A stretch of DNA of 64,000 nucleotides from Rhododendron vialii. Taxonomy: Eukaryota > Streptophyta > Magnoliopsida > Ericales > Ericaceae. The stretch lies in contig NC_080560.1 in the NCBI RefSeq assembly GCF_030253575.1, forward strand, positions 39,975,001 through 40,039,000, written 5' to 3'. The notes under the pieces are model-generated. The model was not told where the DNA came from and ran no database searches. It saw nothing but the letters and a program-made list of their open reading frames with translations. The position numbers and the translations under genes were made by a program. Shown piece after piece: positions 21,365-32,300 of this stretch (position 1 is its first letter; each line of letters opens with the position of its first letter).

Positions 21365-23660
21365 CTGATAAAAAACTTGGATTATCAAAAAAAGAATACA
21401 GCCATAGGCAAACCATTCATGTGATGTTATCAAATTATTCATGGCCATAAAGTTTTGAAGCGTAATTACTATGCACGGCAGTCGAAGAATACTGGCCGTG
21501 AAGAATTACTTTTGTCCGCAAATAACTACTCCTGGCCTTAAAGAATTATTATTACAGCAAAAAATTACTCTTGACCGCGAAGAATTACTCGTGGTTGCAA
21601 GGAATTACAAGTGGATGCATAGAATTACTCTTGCCCGAAAAGAATTGCAGTTGGCCGCGAAGAATTGCTTTTGGCCGCGCATAATTGCACTTGGCCGTGC
21701 ACAATTACAATTGGGCGCGCATAATTGCACCTCGCCCCGAGAAGTGCACTTGGACGCTCATAATTGCACTTGGCCGCGCATAATTACACATGGCCGCTTA
21801 TAATTGCAATTGGCCGCGCATAATTGCACTTCGCCCCGAAGAAGTGAAATTTGCCGCGAATAATTGCAATTGGACGCTCATAATTGCACTTGGCCGCGCA
21901 TAATTGCAATTGGCCGCGTAAAATTGCACTTGGCCAAAGGATTGTTCTTGGCGGTGCAGAATTGCACTTGGCCGCAAAGAATTACTCTTGGCCACATTGA
22001 ATTACTCTCTTGGCTGCAAAGAATTTACTCTTGGCCACATTGAATTACTCGTGGCCGCAAAGAATTGCTCCTTGTCGCAAAATTTTGAAAGCACGGCAGT
22101 CGAAGAATTACTTCTGGCCGCAACGAATTACTTTTAGCCGCAAAATTTTGAAAGCGTAATCACTATACACAGTGGTTTTTGCGATTGTGTTTTCAAGAGG
22201 GCCACTTGGGTGTATTGGATTGAATTGGGCACGACCTGCCTCTATTATACAATTCAAATAAAATTGGAAAAAAAGCTTTTAGAAATCTTCCAACTGGCCC
22301 TAAATATTTTTCTCCTAATGTCTTGGACATTTTGGGTGAGTTTATGTTTATTTTTCATTTTGATATTTTTTTTGCTTACATTTAAGCTTTATTTTTCAGA
22401 TTGATCATCCGTCTCGTTGAGAGAAGTCTAAAAGTAAAAAAATTATGATAAAAAATAAGAAATAATTTGACTAAAGACAAAAAAATACCTAACAATTGAT
22501 ATTTATTTTCTCTACAGTATAGTCTTATATGTATTTTTTCAACATCTGCCCATATTTTTTTAATTTTTCAGTTTGTCCTATCGGGACAAATAATTTATCC
22601 CAACAATTACTACCAAAAGCTAATAGTGATAGCTTGTTCCTCTAAGAGCTTTAGGGGTTTTTTTGGACTTTATGAATTTTGTTTTTATTCAAAAAAATTT
22701 AGCGTTGGGTTAATTTTGTGTCAATTTTTTGGATTATTGTTTTGTCTTGTCGAGACAAAATGGAAAACTAAAACTTACAGCTTTTTTGAGTTTTATCTTG
22801 AGTATTTCCAAAAATGTTAGGGTAAAAGGATTTTTTTTTTTAACTTTTTCAAATTTCACTCTTCGAGATCAATCAATAATTCACAAAAGTTTAGCGCAAA
22901 ACTAAAAAATGCAAAAAAATTGAATAAGGAAAAACCTTAAAAAAAACCCAAAAAAAAAACAAAAAAAAACCTAAAGCTGTTGGAGGAACCAGGCCTGACT
23001 TTTAGAAGGGGAAAAAAAATACTGAAGCAAAAAATTCGAATTCAGTAATAAGTATTACTACAAACATTTTTGGAAAAAGAAAAAAGAATCCAACCCCAAG
23101 AACATCTGTATTTGTCCGAAGACAGAGATGAAGACGAAGATGAAGCTGAGCTCTAGAAATCATTTAGCCAAGAATGAAGTTGGAGCTTTTGAACCCTTCC
23201 AACCGGGTCTCAATCAAATCAACTTATTTTCTGATAGGTTGCTCCGAAATCCGAAACTCCTATAACTTTCTTGATTTGCTCTTGTGTTGTACATTTCTTA
23301 ATTAGTTTTCCACATGAATCTTGATTGATGAGTGTTCAATTTCTGCCATACCAAAACAGAAAATAAAAAATAAAAAAGCAGCCTAGTATCCATACATGAA
23401 GCTAGTTTGTTGACGAAGTGCTCGTATCAAATGAATGGTTTGCCTATGGCCGTATTTTTTTTTTTTTTGATATATAATCCAAGTTTTTAATATGATCAAA
23501 TGAATGGTTTGCTTATGGCTGCAAACTTTACGGTCGGTAGTAATTATTAGTGGCCAAAAGTAATTTTTCGCAATCAAGAGGTATGTAAAAGTTTGCGGTC
23601 ATGATATCCCAAAGCAGATAATACGCTGATCGCACTTTTAGTAAGTAGTAACTAGTAAGA
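21365..23660. repeat. Foldback-like element enclosing a minisatellite (unit 1)
   Basis: The left arm has aacttggattatcaaaaaaa followed by acagccataggcaaaccattcat; the right arm (about 23,430-23,520) has the inverted form twice (gaatggtttgcctatggccg ... atataatccaagtt and gaatggtttgcttatggctgc). The right side ends with a reversed, degenerate run of the minisatellite unit (agtaattattagtggccaaaagtaattttt) and an inverted aaagcgtgatta motif. The unit 2 copy spans about 38,535-40,900. The inverted flanks around tandem repeats resemble foldback or subterminal-repeat transposons, but I could not fix terminal repeats or a target duplication. Confidence 0.5.
21478..22165 (+). repeat. Minisatellite with 20-bp period (unit 1)
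   Basis: Contiguous variants of gcataattgcacttggccgc, roughly thirty units. Variation is concentrated at a few positions: aattac or aattgc, cacttgg or caattgg or ctcttgg, and cgcgcat or cgcaaag. A larger block boundary, aaattttgaaagc followed by a tac(t)atgcac-like motif and ggcagtcgaagaatt, appears inside and at both ends. There are no unique spacers. The unit 2 version is longer. Confidence 0.9.
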
Positions 23661-24055
23661 ACAAAACGTGTATTCGGTAACCATGCCTATTTATTGGTGC
23701 TGGGGTTGGACAAACACAACCCCAGAGTGCCCCGATAGAAATAGAACAAGATATTACTCAACCCTCCCACAATAGTGTGCGAGACCCACAAGGCCAGAAG
23801 CTTGGAGGTTGGATAGCCACTTTCTTTGAGATTTGGCACAACGCTCATAAAGCACATAAGTATTTTTCTAACAATCGGATCTTCGCTGTGGATGGTAGAA
23901 TTGATCCTCCGAAGATTAGTCAATGCACGCATAACTCGGATCGAATAGCAGAGTTGTAATTATAAAAAAAAAGACCCATCAAAAGAACCTCAATAATAAA
24001 CTGGGCTATTAGAATCCAAAGAGGCTATTATGGGCCTTAAAACTACCAATCTTGA
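22170..24055. other. Intergenic DNA shared by both units
   Basis: Matches unit 2 at about 39,440-41,660. The sequence is A/T-rich and carries no credible gene. The unit 2 copy has an extra Mutator-like MITE after agacccaca; the single agacccaca at 23,782-23,790 is the empty site. Confidence 0.6.
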
Positions 24056-24367
24056 TTAAACCCTAGCAGTTGCCTGCACCAATATTCAATATCCCACGGA
24101 AGTCCTCAGCCTTATATTTAGGATCTGTGTATACAGTCTAATCTGAACTGTTCTTATTGACAATTAATGGTTCAGATCTTTCGAATATTATTCCCGGTAA
24201 AAGTATCAAAACAAATCTGGACCATTAAAAACGTAACCGACAGTTGCGATTACTTAGACTGCACATTGCAAACAAGCCATTTCCTTTATTTATAGGCTGT
24301 TTCTAGAACAAGAAAAAAAAACCCTACCAACATTGTCGTTTCCGGTATCATTTTTCAAAGGATTAAG
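24056..24367 (+). promoter_or_regulatory. Duplicated F-box promoter (unit 1)
   Basis: It contains a telo-box-like AAACCCTA (about 24,059, within aaaccctagcagttgc) and a TATTTATAGG motif (about 24,289-24,298) roughly 70 bp before the ATG. Both are conserved before the intact gene at 41,975. The telo-box is also present before the pseudogene at 45,180. Function is inferred from conservation and position. Confidence 0.5.
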
Positions 24368-24622
24368 ATGGAGTGGGGAAGAACAGAGGAAACGGAAACA
24401 GAACAAAAAACTCGATTTCCAGATGTTCCTGAAGAGATCATCCTTCGCATACTGTTGGAGTTACCGATTAGGTATCTTCTCCGATTTAAGTGCATTTCGA
24501 AGCATTGGCGTTTCTTAATATCTGATCCACCATTCAGTCTATTTGTTCAAAGACGACATGTAATCGTTGCGTCTCATTATTATCGACAAAATATAAAAAT
24601 AAAGTACTCCGTGAATATCTAG
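24368..24622 (+). CDS. F-box-only open frame created by the duplication junction
   Basis: The first 73 or so codons match the intact gene at 41,975: MEWG start, FPDVPEEIILRILLELPIRY, LLRF, KHWRFLISD. This includes the complete F-box (residues about 17-57) that binds SKP1/ASK proteins in SCF ligases. At about 24,587 the frame leaves F-box sequence and enters DNA homologous to the start of unit 1, adding a novel tail of about ten residues (NIKIKYSVNI) and a stop. The whole FBA substrate domain is missing. The promoter region is duplicated along with it. It may be expressed as an 84-residue protein or be a dead fragment; replacements such as Arg to Lys and Val to Ile relative to the intact gene leave the F-box pattern in place. 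Confidence 0.6.
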   Translation: MEWGRTEETETEQKTRFPDVPEEIILRILLELPIRYLLRFKCISKHWRFLISDPPFSLFVQRRHVIVASHYYRQNIKIKYSVNI

Positions 24623-25025
24623 GTTGCTGAGCGTTATTGGAGTATTACTTATTTTTTCGAAGTATGACTAGCTATTGCTACTTTTGAAAAAGAAAAAAGA
24701 AAAAAGAAAAGAAAAAGACTAGCTATTGCTAGTTGTTGTACACGTTCCAATAGCATGTACGAGAGATTAGGTCAAATTAACATTTAGCTATTTTACTTCG
24801 TCAAATGCGAAAAATTATGTTCTCCAACAGCCTCAATAGAGGGTAGCTAAAATAGTGTTTGCTACAGTACCTCTCCATATATACCTATTTACCATTTACC
24901 GGTCATTGCTTTTTCTTTTTATTTATTTATTTATTACTTCCTTTCTCCCTTTCTCTATTTTAAAGGAAACAAAACATAAGAAGGAGAAAATGTTGGAGAA
25001 AAAGTTAAAAAGCGAAACAATACAT

Positions 25026-25482
25026 ACTTTTAATAGAGGATAGGTAAAATTTTGTAAGAGTTTTAAAAGAGAATGCGACTAGTTAAACTAAAAAAATATT
25101 TTTTGACTAGTTAAAATACTTATTATTGTTGTACAATGTACACATTCTAAGCAGGGCCGGCCCGAGAAATTTGAATGCTCAAGGCTAAATTGTAGGGTGG
25201 TGTCTTACATATTTAATTAAACAACAATTAATGATAGAACTGTATCTTTATATTACTACTTCAGACTTTATAATGCATGTTAATTGCTTTGTCACCAATG
25301 GCCAAAGTGGCTGGCTTGAATTCTACCTGACTTGATTTTGAAACCTGACAGTTACAATAACAATTATTTTTGGGAAAAAAATATTTTAAAAGAAAAAGCT
25401 GCCTAGAAGACTCGAACTAGGACATTCTTCCACAAGAACTAAAATCAACTTATCATTGAGCATGGTATAAAATGAACAAATA

Positions 25483-25531
<49 letters not shown>

Positions 25532-25550
25532 TAATTTACAAATAATATTG
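25026..25550. mobile_element. Insertion with a hAT-type end and a CA microsatellite
   Basis: Unit 1 reads acaatacattgaagtgccc at 3,713; unit 2 carries about 525 extra bases between acaatacat and tgaagtgccc. The insert contains CAGGGCCGGCCCGAG at about 25,155, a characteristic hAT terminus, and an (AC)n run at about 25,494-25,528. Both ends of the insert are not recognisable as one element, so it may be composite. Confidence 0.55.
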
Positions 25551-25644
25551 AAGTGCCCTAAAATTTGAAATTTTTGGAAGGATCACTCAAGTGATATCAT
25601 ATCAAATGATATCACAAAAATACAACATATATTCGTCAACTAAG

Positions 25645-26390
25645 GCTCCGTTCCGAAAATCTTCTTAAAAAATAAGTACTTATTTTGCCACTTCTCATTC
25701 AAAAATAAGAAGGGTCATTCCACAAAACCTAAATAAAAAGTTCCTTTCACATTTTCAAACTCAAAAATAATGTAAATGAAAAAAAAAATTCAATTTTTTT
25801 TGCACCGTATTAAAGATCTCAATGAGATCTATCAAACAAGATCCATAGTGATAGGAAAATTATTTGCATAAACACATGATTTTTGAGTTTGAAGTTGTCT
25901 TATACAAAAAATAAGACTGTTGCTATGATAATGGGCGCCGGAGACCGGCGGCCGCGCCGGGCAGTCTTCGGCCACCGGACGGCCAATCCGAGCCATTCAA
26001 AAATTCTAAAAAAAAAAGAGAGGGGGCTTCTGCGCGAATCAACGGCATCTGAGGTGTGTAGAGTGCTTGATCCGAGCACCCATTTTCCATGTATATATGA
26101 TCAAGCACCCTACACAGAAAAGGGGTGCTCGGATCAAGCACCCTACACACCTTGAATGCCATTGATTCCCGCGAGGGCCCCTTCATTTTTTTTTATAGAA
26201 TTTTTGGATGGCTCGGATCGGCCGTTCGGTGGCCGGAGACGGCCCGGCGTGGCTGCCGGTACGATTTCCCTCCCCGGCCGATCGGTACCTATATAAATTC
26301 TTCCAAAATAAGTAACAGTCTTCTTATTTTTTGGAACAAGCCTTCTTATTACACAAAAAATAAGTTCTTATTGTGTTTCTGGAACGGGCT
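25645..26390. mobile_element. Foldback DNA element, about 746 bp
   Basis: The empty site in unit 1 reads caactaagactgag (about 3,823). Here ctaag occurs on both sides (25,640-25,644 and 26,391-26,395), giving a possible 5-bp target duplication. The ends GCTCCGTTCC and (inverted) AGCCCGTTCC are terminal inverted repeats that continue imperfectly. Two further inverted arms make a long hairpin: ggccaccggacggccaatcc facing ggatcggccgttcggtggcc, and agtgcttgatccgagcaccc facing gggtgctcggatcaagcacc. There is no transposase. Confidence 0.75.
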
Positions 26391-26395
26391 CTAAG

Positions 26396-27568
26396 ACTGA
26401 GAAGTCAGTAATACGTGTTGTTCGCGACCATTTGGTCTAACGAGGAGCCAGGATTTGGTCCGAGGGCGGCTTTTTGATTTAACTTAAATTTAAAATTTTT
26501 GTTTTTATTTGAATTTTTTTCGCATTTGTTAATTTTGAGTCAAACTTTTGTGGGTTATTGATTCATCTAGACGAGAGGAATTGGAAAAGTAAAATTTTTT
26601 TACTTTTACCCAAGTATTTTGAGAAATAACCATTTTTTGAGCAAAATTTGCACTAAAAAGTAGTTATTTCTCAGAATACTTGAGTAAAATTGTCAAAATT
26701 TTATTTTTTCGATTCCTCTCATCGAGACGAATCAATAACTCAAAAAAATTTGGCGCAAAACTAAAAAATGAGAAAAAAATTCAAATAAAGAATTTTTTTT
26801 TTTTTAAATTTAAGTTAAAAGCCAAAAGAACGCATGCCATAATTTTATTATTATTTTTTGATGATAACAAGGGAGGACCAGGCGTGCTCCCAAATCAATT
26901 TAAAAACAGAAATGCTAGGGACAAAGAAAATTTACTCCGAAAGTACCTCGAAAACAGCAATCAATGGTTGAGATTCATTTCGATATGTGTGACTCAATCA
27001 TCAAAGTGATTCTCAACCATTAATTACTATTTTCGGGGTACTTTCGAAATAAATTTTCTTTGTACGTAACATTTCCCATTTAAAAAATCTCGAAGCTGCA
27101 AAACGTAGTACGTATACGTCCAACAACCCCAACTACTGTGCCCACGCGGTTGCTAACGTGTGGACCGCGGCGGAATAAAATACTCCACCTTTCATAAAAA
27201 GATTTCAGGACATAATGCGACAAGGAAAACCAATACGTCATCATTATAAAAACTCAACCGGTGCAGCCGTGCAGGGTTATGCGTCCTCCTCTTCAACTTT
27301 TAACTTAAATTTACGAATTTTATTTTTATTTGTTAATTATGTGTCAAATTTTTGTGGGTTATTGATTCGTCTCAACGAGAGAAATTGCAAAAGTAATTTT
27401 TTTTTACTTTTATCCAAATATTTTGATAAATAACAACTTTTTTACTTTTTAGCCAAATATTTTGGTACAAAAATAACAAATGGAAAAAAAATTCAAATAA
27501 AATCAACTTCAAGATTTATGTTAAATTTAAGAGAACACAGATATGGAGAATTGTTTCGTGGGGAACTT
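26396..27568. other. Intergenic DNA shared with unit 1 (about 3,830-5,110)
   Basis: Colinear with unit 1 apart from the hAT MITE present only there. It contains an inverted-repeat stretch (about 26,480-26,830) in which an aaatttttttacttttaccc half faces its complement around a cattttttgagc centre. No gene is visible. Confidence 0.5.
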
Positions 27569-29061
27569 AATTAGCCATCCTTTTTATCCTACTTATTTAG
27601 GTATTCATCCTAATGTGTTTAAATACTTATCTTTCTATCCTCAAATCCAATTTAATCCTAAACTACCATTTCTTTCTCCTAATTTTTTAAATCTTTCTCT
27701 CTCCTTTTTTTTAAATCTTTTCTAATTATCTCAATTCTCTCTCATCTTTCAAACATCTCACTCACCTAATCTTTTGAATTTTCTCTCTCTCCTAATCTTC
27801 TTTCTCATATTTTCATTCTCCTAAAATCTAAAAAGAAAACACGACTCTTACACAAACGAATGTGTAAGTCGGAAAACATGACACAACATGATCAATTCAC
27901 AAAACATGGCAAAACTTAATCGAGATAGATGAATAAAACAAGATCAATTAAAAAACATGACAAAATTGAAAAACATGGCAAGTTTCGAGAAGTGTAGGTT
28001 TCAATCGAGATAGATGAACAAAACATGATCAAATAAAAAACATGAAAAGAATCAGAAAACGTGACAAATTTTGAGAAGTAGGTTTCAATCGAGGTTGATG
28101 AACAAAACATGATACAAATGAGTTCAAACATGACAATTTTGGGAAACATGACAAATTTTGTAAAATATGATACTTACAATGACACTCGTTGCATCCCAAC
28201 ATTTTGACCGAAAACTTACTACAGTTCTTCCAAAATATGAAAACCTATCTTCAATATACCATCAATTACAACAGAAATTTCGGCACAGGTAATCAATGAA
28301 TTTCGGCACAAGTAATCTAAATCAGCAAGGTTTTGGGTGAGGATGCATGGTCTAGGCTATGGCCATTCCGACGTTGCCGGCTTCGACGATAGAGATTTTG
28401 GTGGGTTTGGTTGGTGGGGGAGGATAATTGTGTGCCATGGAAACTGATAACAAGTTCTGGAATAACAAATACACATTATCAGTAGTAAATGAAAAGAATG
28501 ATTCACATGTACTCTATGTTTGTAGATCAGAAAGCGATCTTCTGTTGATTTTCTCGAATTCTCAATCAGAATGCCGCTGTCGCCACTCGCCATGATCTGT
28601 TTCTTCTTCAAGCTACCGAAGATATTTTGTCCCATCGCCAACAAAGTCGTCGTCCGCTGTGCGGCGCCGGAGCCACGACCACCAATTTCAAACGACATGG
28701 CTGATTTGCGCCACCCGGACTAGGTGGCAAATCAATATCATGTAATCTGGGGATATTGCCTAATCCCGGTCATGACGACTGCACGTGGTTAGGTGCCAAT
28801 AGGGTACAAAATATTTTCCAAATGGGATATCACCCAATCCCGGTAATTGGGGGATTCGAAAAGACTATAAGTAAGGAAAATGATAAAATCCTTAATTATA
28901 TATATTAATAGAAAAATAAAATAATAGGTAGACACTATATATAATAATATATGAATAGGGGTATAATGGACAACAGTAGATTTTGAGAATGAGGACATAA
29001 GTATTTAAAACCTTTAGAATGGACACCTAAATAAGTCTAGTAAAAAGGATGACTATTTAAT
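27569..29061. mobile_element. 1.5-kb DNA element with long terminal inverted repeats
   Basis: The left end reads TTAATTAGCCATCCTTTTTA, then cttatttaggtattcatcct and gtttaaatacttat. The right end is its inverted form (taagtatttaaaacc, cacctaaataag, TAAAAAGGATGACTATTTAA). The repeats extend about 65 bp with mismatches. The homologous place in unit 1 (about 5,110-5,190) lacks it, although flanking sequence differs, so the target duplication is unclear. No transposase frame; the interior has tandem variants of aaacatgacaaaattgaa. Confidence 0.7.
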
Positions 29062-29353
29062 TTTATCATTTTTTAAGGGCTCGACTCATTTACAAAATCA
29101 GAGACACACTCGAGTATTGAAAACAAAGTTTGGTTCGGCCCGACCCGACTGTTTGCCAACATACAAGGAGGGAGGACCAGAAGGGTTCCCAAATCAATAA
29201 AAATCAATTGGAGTAAAAAGCTAGATGGTTCGGGACGTATTCAATCACGTCAGCAACTCTCTCTCTCTCTCTTTCTCTCTATAAACTCCAGAATCCAGAT
29301 ACCACTGAATACAAATCTACTACTGCATTTCATCCCCAACTAGCTATCAAGCG

Positions 29354-32300
29354 ATGTCAGGTCCTCAGTGCTGCGAAAATCCACCAGCTCTTGACTCAAG
29401 CTTTGGCGGCGTAGGGCATGAGGAGGAAATTGGAGGCCTCAAGTGCTATGTTACTGGGCCCCCTCACTCCAAGCTTGCTTTGCTTCTGCTCTCCGACATT
29501 TTTGGTACTCGCCCAACTCCTCATGCTTTGTGTTTGTTAATTTCCTCTTCAATTTGCGATCTGGGTAGTACTATTTCTTTTCTTCCATGCTTTAGCTTCC
29601 TCCTTAAACAAAGAATCATTTCTCTGAATTCGTATCCCATTCTTTTCTTCCATGCTTTAGCTTCCGACATTTTTGGTGCTTACCCAACTCGTATTTTGGC
29701 GCGGTCTTTTTTTCTCTCTCTGAATTCTCATTAGATTTGGCTCAAATTTTTATCTCGTATCGTTCGTCTCGATCGATGAGAGTAATAGAAAAAGTATAAC
29801 AGACACAAGTAACAGACCAGGAGGGAGTGTGACTTAGACAAAGATTCAGTCTTTTCCACATAGAGTGACTTTCTTGCGTTTCTTTTGTCATGAGAAAATC
29901 TTGTTCATGGAGGTGGCAGCCCAAGGGTTTTAGGTGCCAATAAAAAAAAGTTTGCCCGTTAAAGAGTTAATACTTAACAATTTTTACAGCAACAATCACA
30001 ATACACGAAAGCCAAACCAATATAAAGTTCTACTAATCATTATATACAAATACAAAATACAAAGTCTCCAAATAGACAAATACATATTATCTCAAGAACT
30101 CATGAGTGTCACTTGAATATTACTCGTCTTGCATTTCTAGAACCAAAACTATCAATTAAATATGTATAATCCATCTCTTTCACCAAGTCATTTACAATTG
30201 ATAACATGGCTAACCCATTTAGTCTTTCTTGTGACATGATTAATCGAAGGTAATTTTTGATCAATTTCAACTTTGAAAAGCTTCTTTTTCTCGAGGCAAC
30301 ACTAACTAATGTCAACTAAATCAACACAAATCTAAGCACCACTCGCCACGGCTCTACATTTAACAACATACGTACAAATCTAAGCACTACCAGCCAGGGC
30401 TTTGCATTTAACAACATACGTACAAATCTAAGCACCACCAACTAGGGCTCTGCATAATAAGAGAATACTTACCGATTTGAAGCCTCGCAAATCGCAAGCG
30501 AATGAGAGATATACTCTAAGACTCCGCAGTGTGTATTATACTAGTATATACTGGTCCTGTATTTCAATTTTCAATAAGCTCAAATCAATTGGAGAATAAA
30601 AGAAGCCCTAATATCACTATCACTACTCAACTAAACTTAATTAAAGAGAGTCTTACTTCTCATAAGCAATTTTTCCCACCTAGCTCGACTAGATATTTAC
30701 GTGATTTGAACGGACGTGGGGCTCTGCTGCCCAAAGGGCGCAGCAGCCCCTACCCAGACCACTCAAACGGCAACGTTTTGGTTAAAAAAAAAAATCTTAC
30801 CATCAATTTGCAATCCTATGGAGCAAAAACGTGATTATGAAAGCCTTAGAGACAAAATTTGATTATGTCTCTTTAGAATAATATGATTAGAATAATAAGA
30901 TCTTCACATCCATTCAAACGGATTAAATATTAGAGTACTTAATTTTTTAACCATATTTTTTAATATATAAACGGTCTCAAAAAATTAAGTGCTCAAGTTT
31001 TCACTCCGTTTAAATCGGTGCAAAGATCTTGTTATTCTTATCATATTATTCTAAAGGGTCGTAATTTATTTTTATCTCTAGGGCTCTCATATTAAATATA
31101 TGTTCTTTATTTAGGACCCTATGGAGCAGAAATGTAATTATGAGAGCTCTATAAACAAAAATTAATTATGACCCTTTAGAATACTATGATAAGAATAACA
31201 AAATCTTTGTACTGATTTAAAACGGAGTGAAATTTTGAGTATTTAATTCTTTGGGACCATTTATATATTAAAAAATATAGTTAAAAAATTAAGTACTCTA
31301 ATTTTTAATTCGTTTGAATTGGTGTGAAGATCTTATTATTCTGATCATATTATTCTGAAGAGACATAGTCAAATTTTATCTTTAAGACTCTCATAATCAC
31401 GTTTTCTGCTCCATAGAATTGCAAATCGATGGTAAGTATTTTTTTAAAACCAAAACAGCAACGATTTGGTGGTGTGGGTAGGGGCTGCTGTGCCGTTGGG
31501 GCAGCAGAGCCCCTGAGTCCGATTTGAACATCCATTAAAGTGAGTTTAATTTGTTTAAACATAGCCATTTGAAAAATATTTCTTTCATGAGTGCTTAGCC
31601 ACGTTTGGCTACCTTCTTTTTAAGTTTTGTCCTTGTTTACTTTTCGCTTTCTTTCAAATGGACCCAGAAACAAAAGAAAAACTCTCTCTCTCTCTCTCTC
31701 TCCAAAAAGCACAGCCATTGTCTAATTGAAACTTGAAAGGATAGTTGGTTTCTTATTTCTTGAAAGGCAGTAGCTAATTAAATATACCTCGAAGACTCGA
31801 ACAGTCGAATACAGTGGCACAGTGCCCTTCGGCCCCTTTCTAGTTCGGCAATCGGCAGTTCCCGCTTCGTTTGGTGAAAAAGTGATATCACCAACAGACG
31901 TGAGAGAATCGATTATCGATCGTCCATCCGTTCTTCGTTTTTTCCCTTTTTTCTTCGGAATGGGCCTTTTTATTTTTGTTTGACGGTGACTGTTAGAGAA
32001 ACTGAGAAAGGGTTTGAATTAAGACAATTTAGATCTCTCAATTACAAAAAGGCCATCGAGCAATTTTTTGGGCTCTTACTGGATCATGTGGGCTGCTGTA
32101 GGTTTTTATTGGAATGGGCCTTTTTTTTCTTCTATAGGGCCAAAAAAAACTTCTACTCAAGCCCAAATTAAAAAATTAGTGGAGTGCGCCTTTTTGTGAT
32201 GCCCAAGGCTCAGGCCTCTTGGGCCTTGGGGTTGGGCCGGCCCTGGTGCTGTTTATAGTACCAACCAATCACAGCGGTCTAAAAGTGTGTGTTCTGGACG

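Larger units (their letters stand above)
3300..24590 (+). repeat. Segmental tandem duplication, unit 1
   Basis: Sequence from about 3,300 reappears in the same order from 24,591: the ctaggttgctgagc block, the caatagaggatagctaaaatag block, the tgaagtgccctaaaatt block, the 5' DLH region, all seven DLH exons and introns, the DLH 3' region to about 13,750, the minisatellite, and the F-box promoter with the first part of the F-box ORF. The unit ends abruptly inside that F-box ORF near 24,585-24,590 and continues with sequence matching the start of the unit, which is the expected junction of a direct tandem duplication. Large length differences between units are explained by insertions and one deletion listed separately. 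Confidence 0.85.

Noticed and set aside
21478..22165. CRISPR-like regular repeats
   Set aside because: Units are contiguous with no unique spacers and the DNA is a plant nuclear sequence; this is a minisatellite.
25400..25425. tRNA B-box-like gactcgaactagg
   Set aside because: No cloverleaf or A-box at the right distance.
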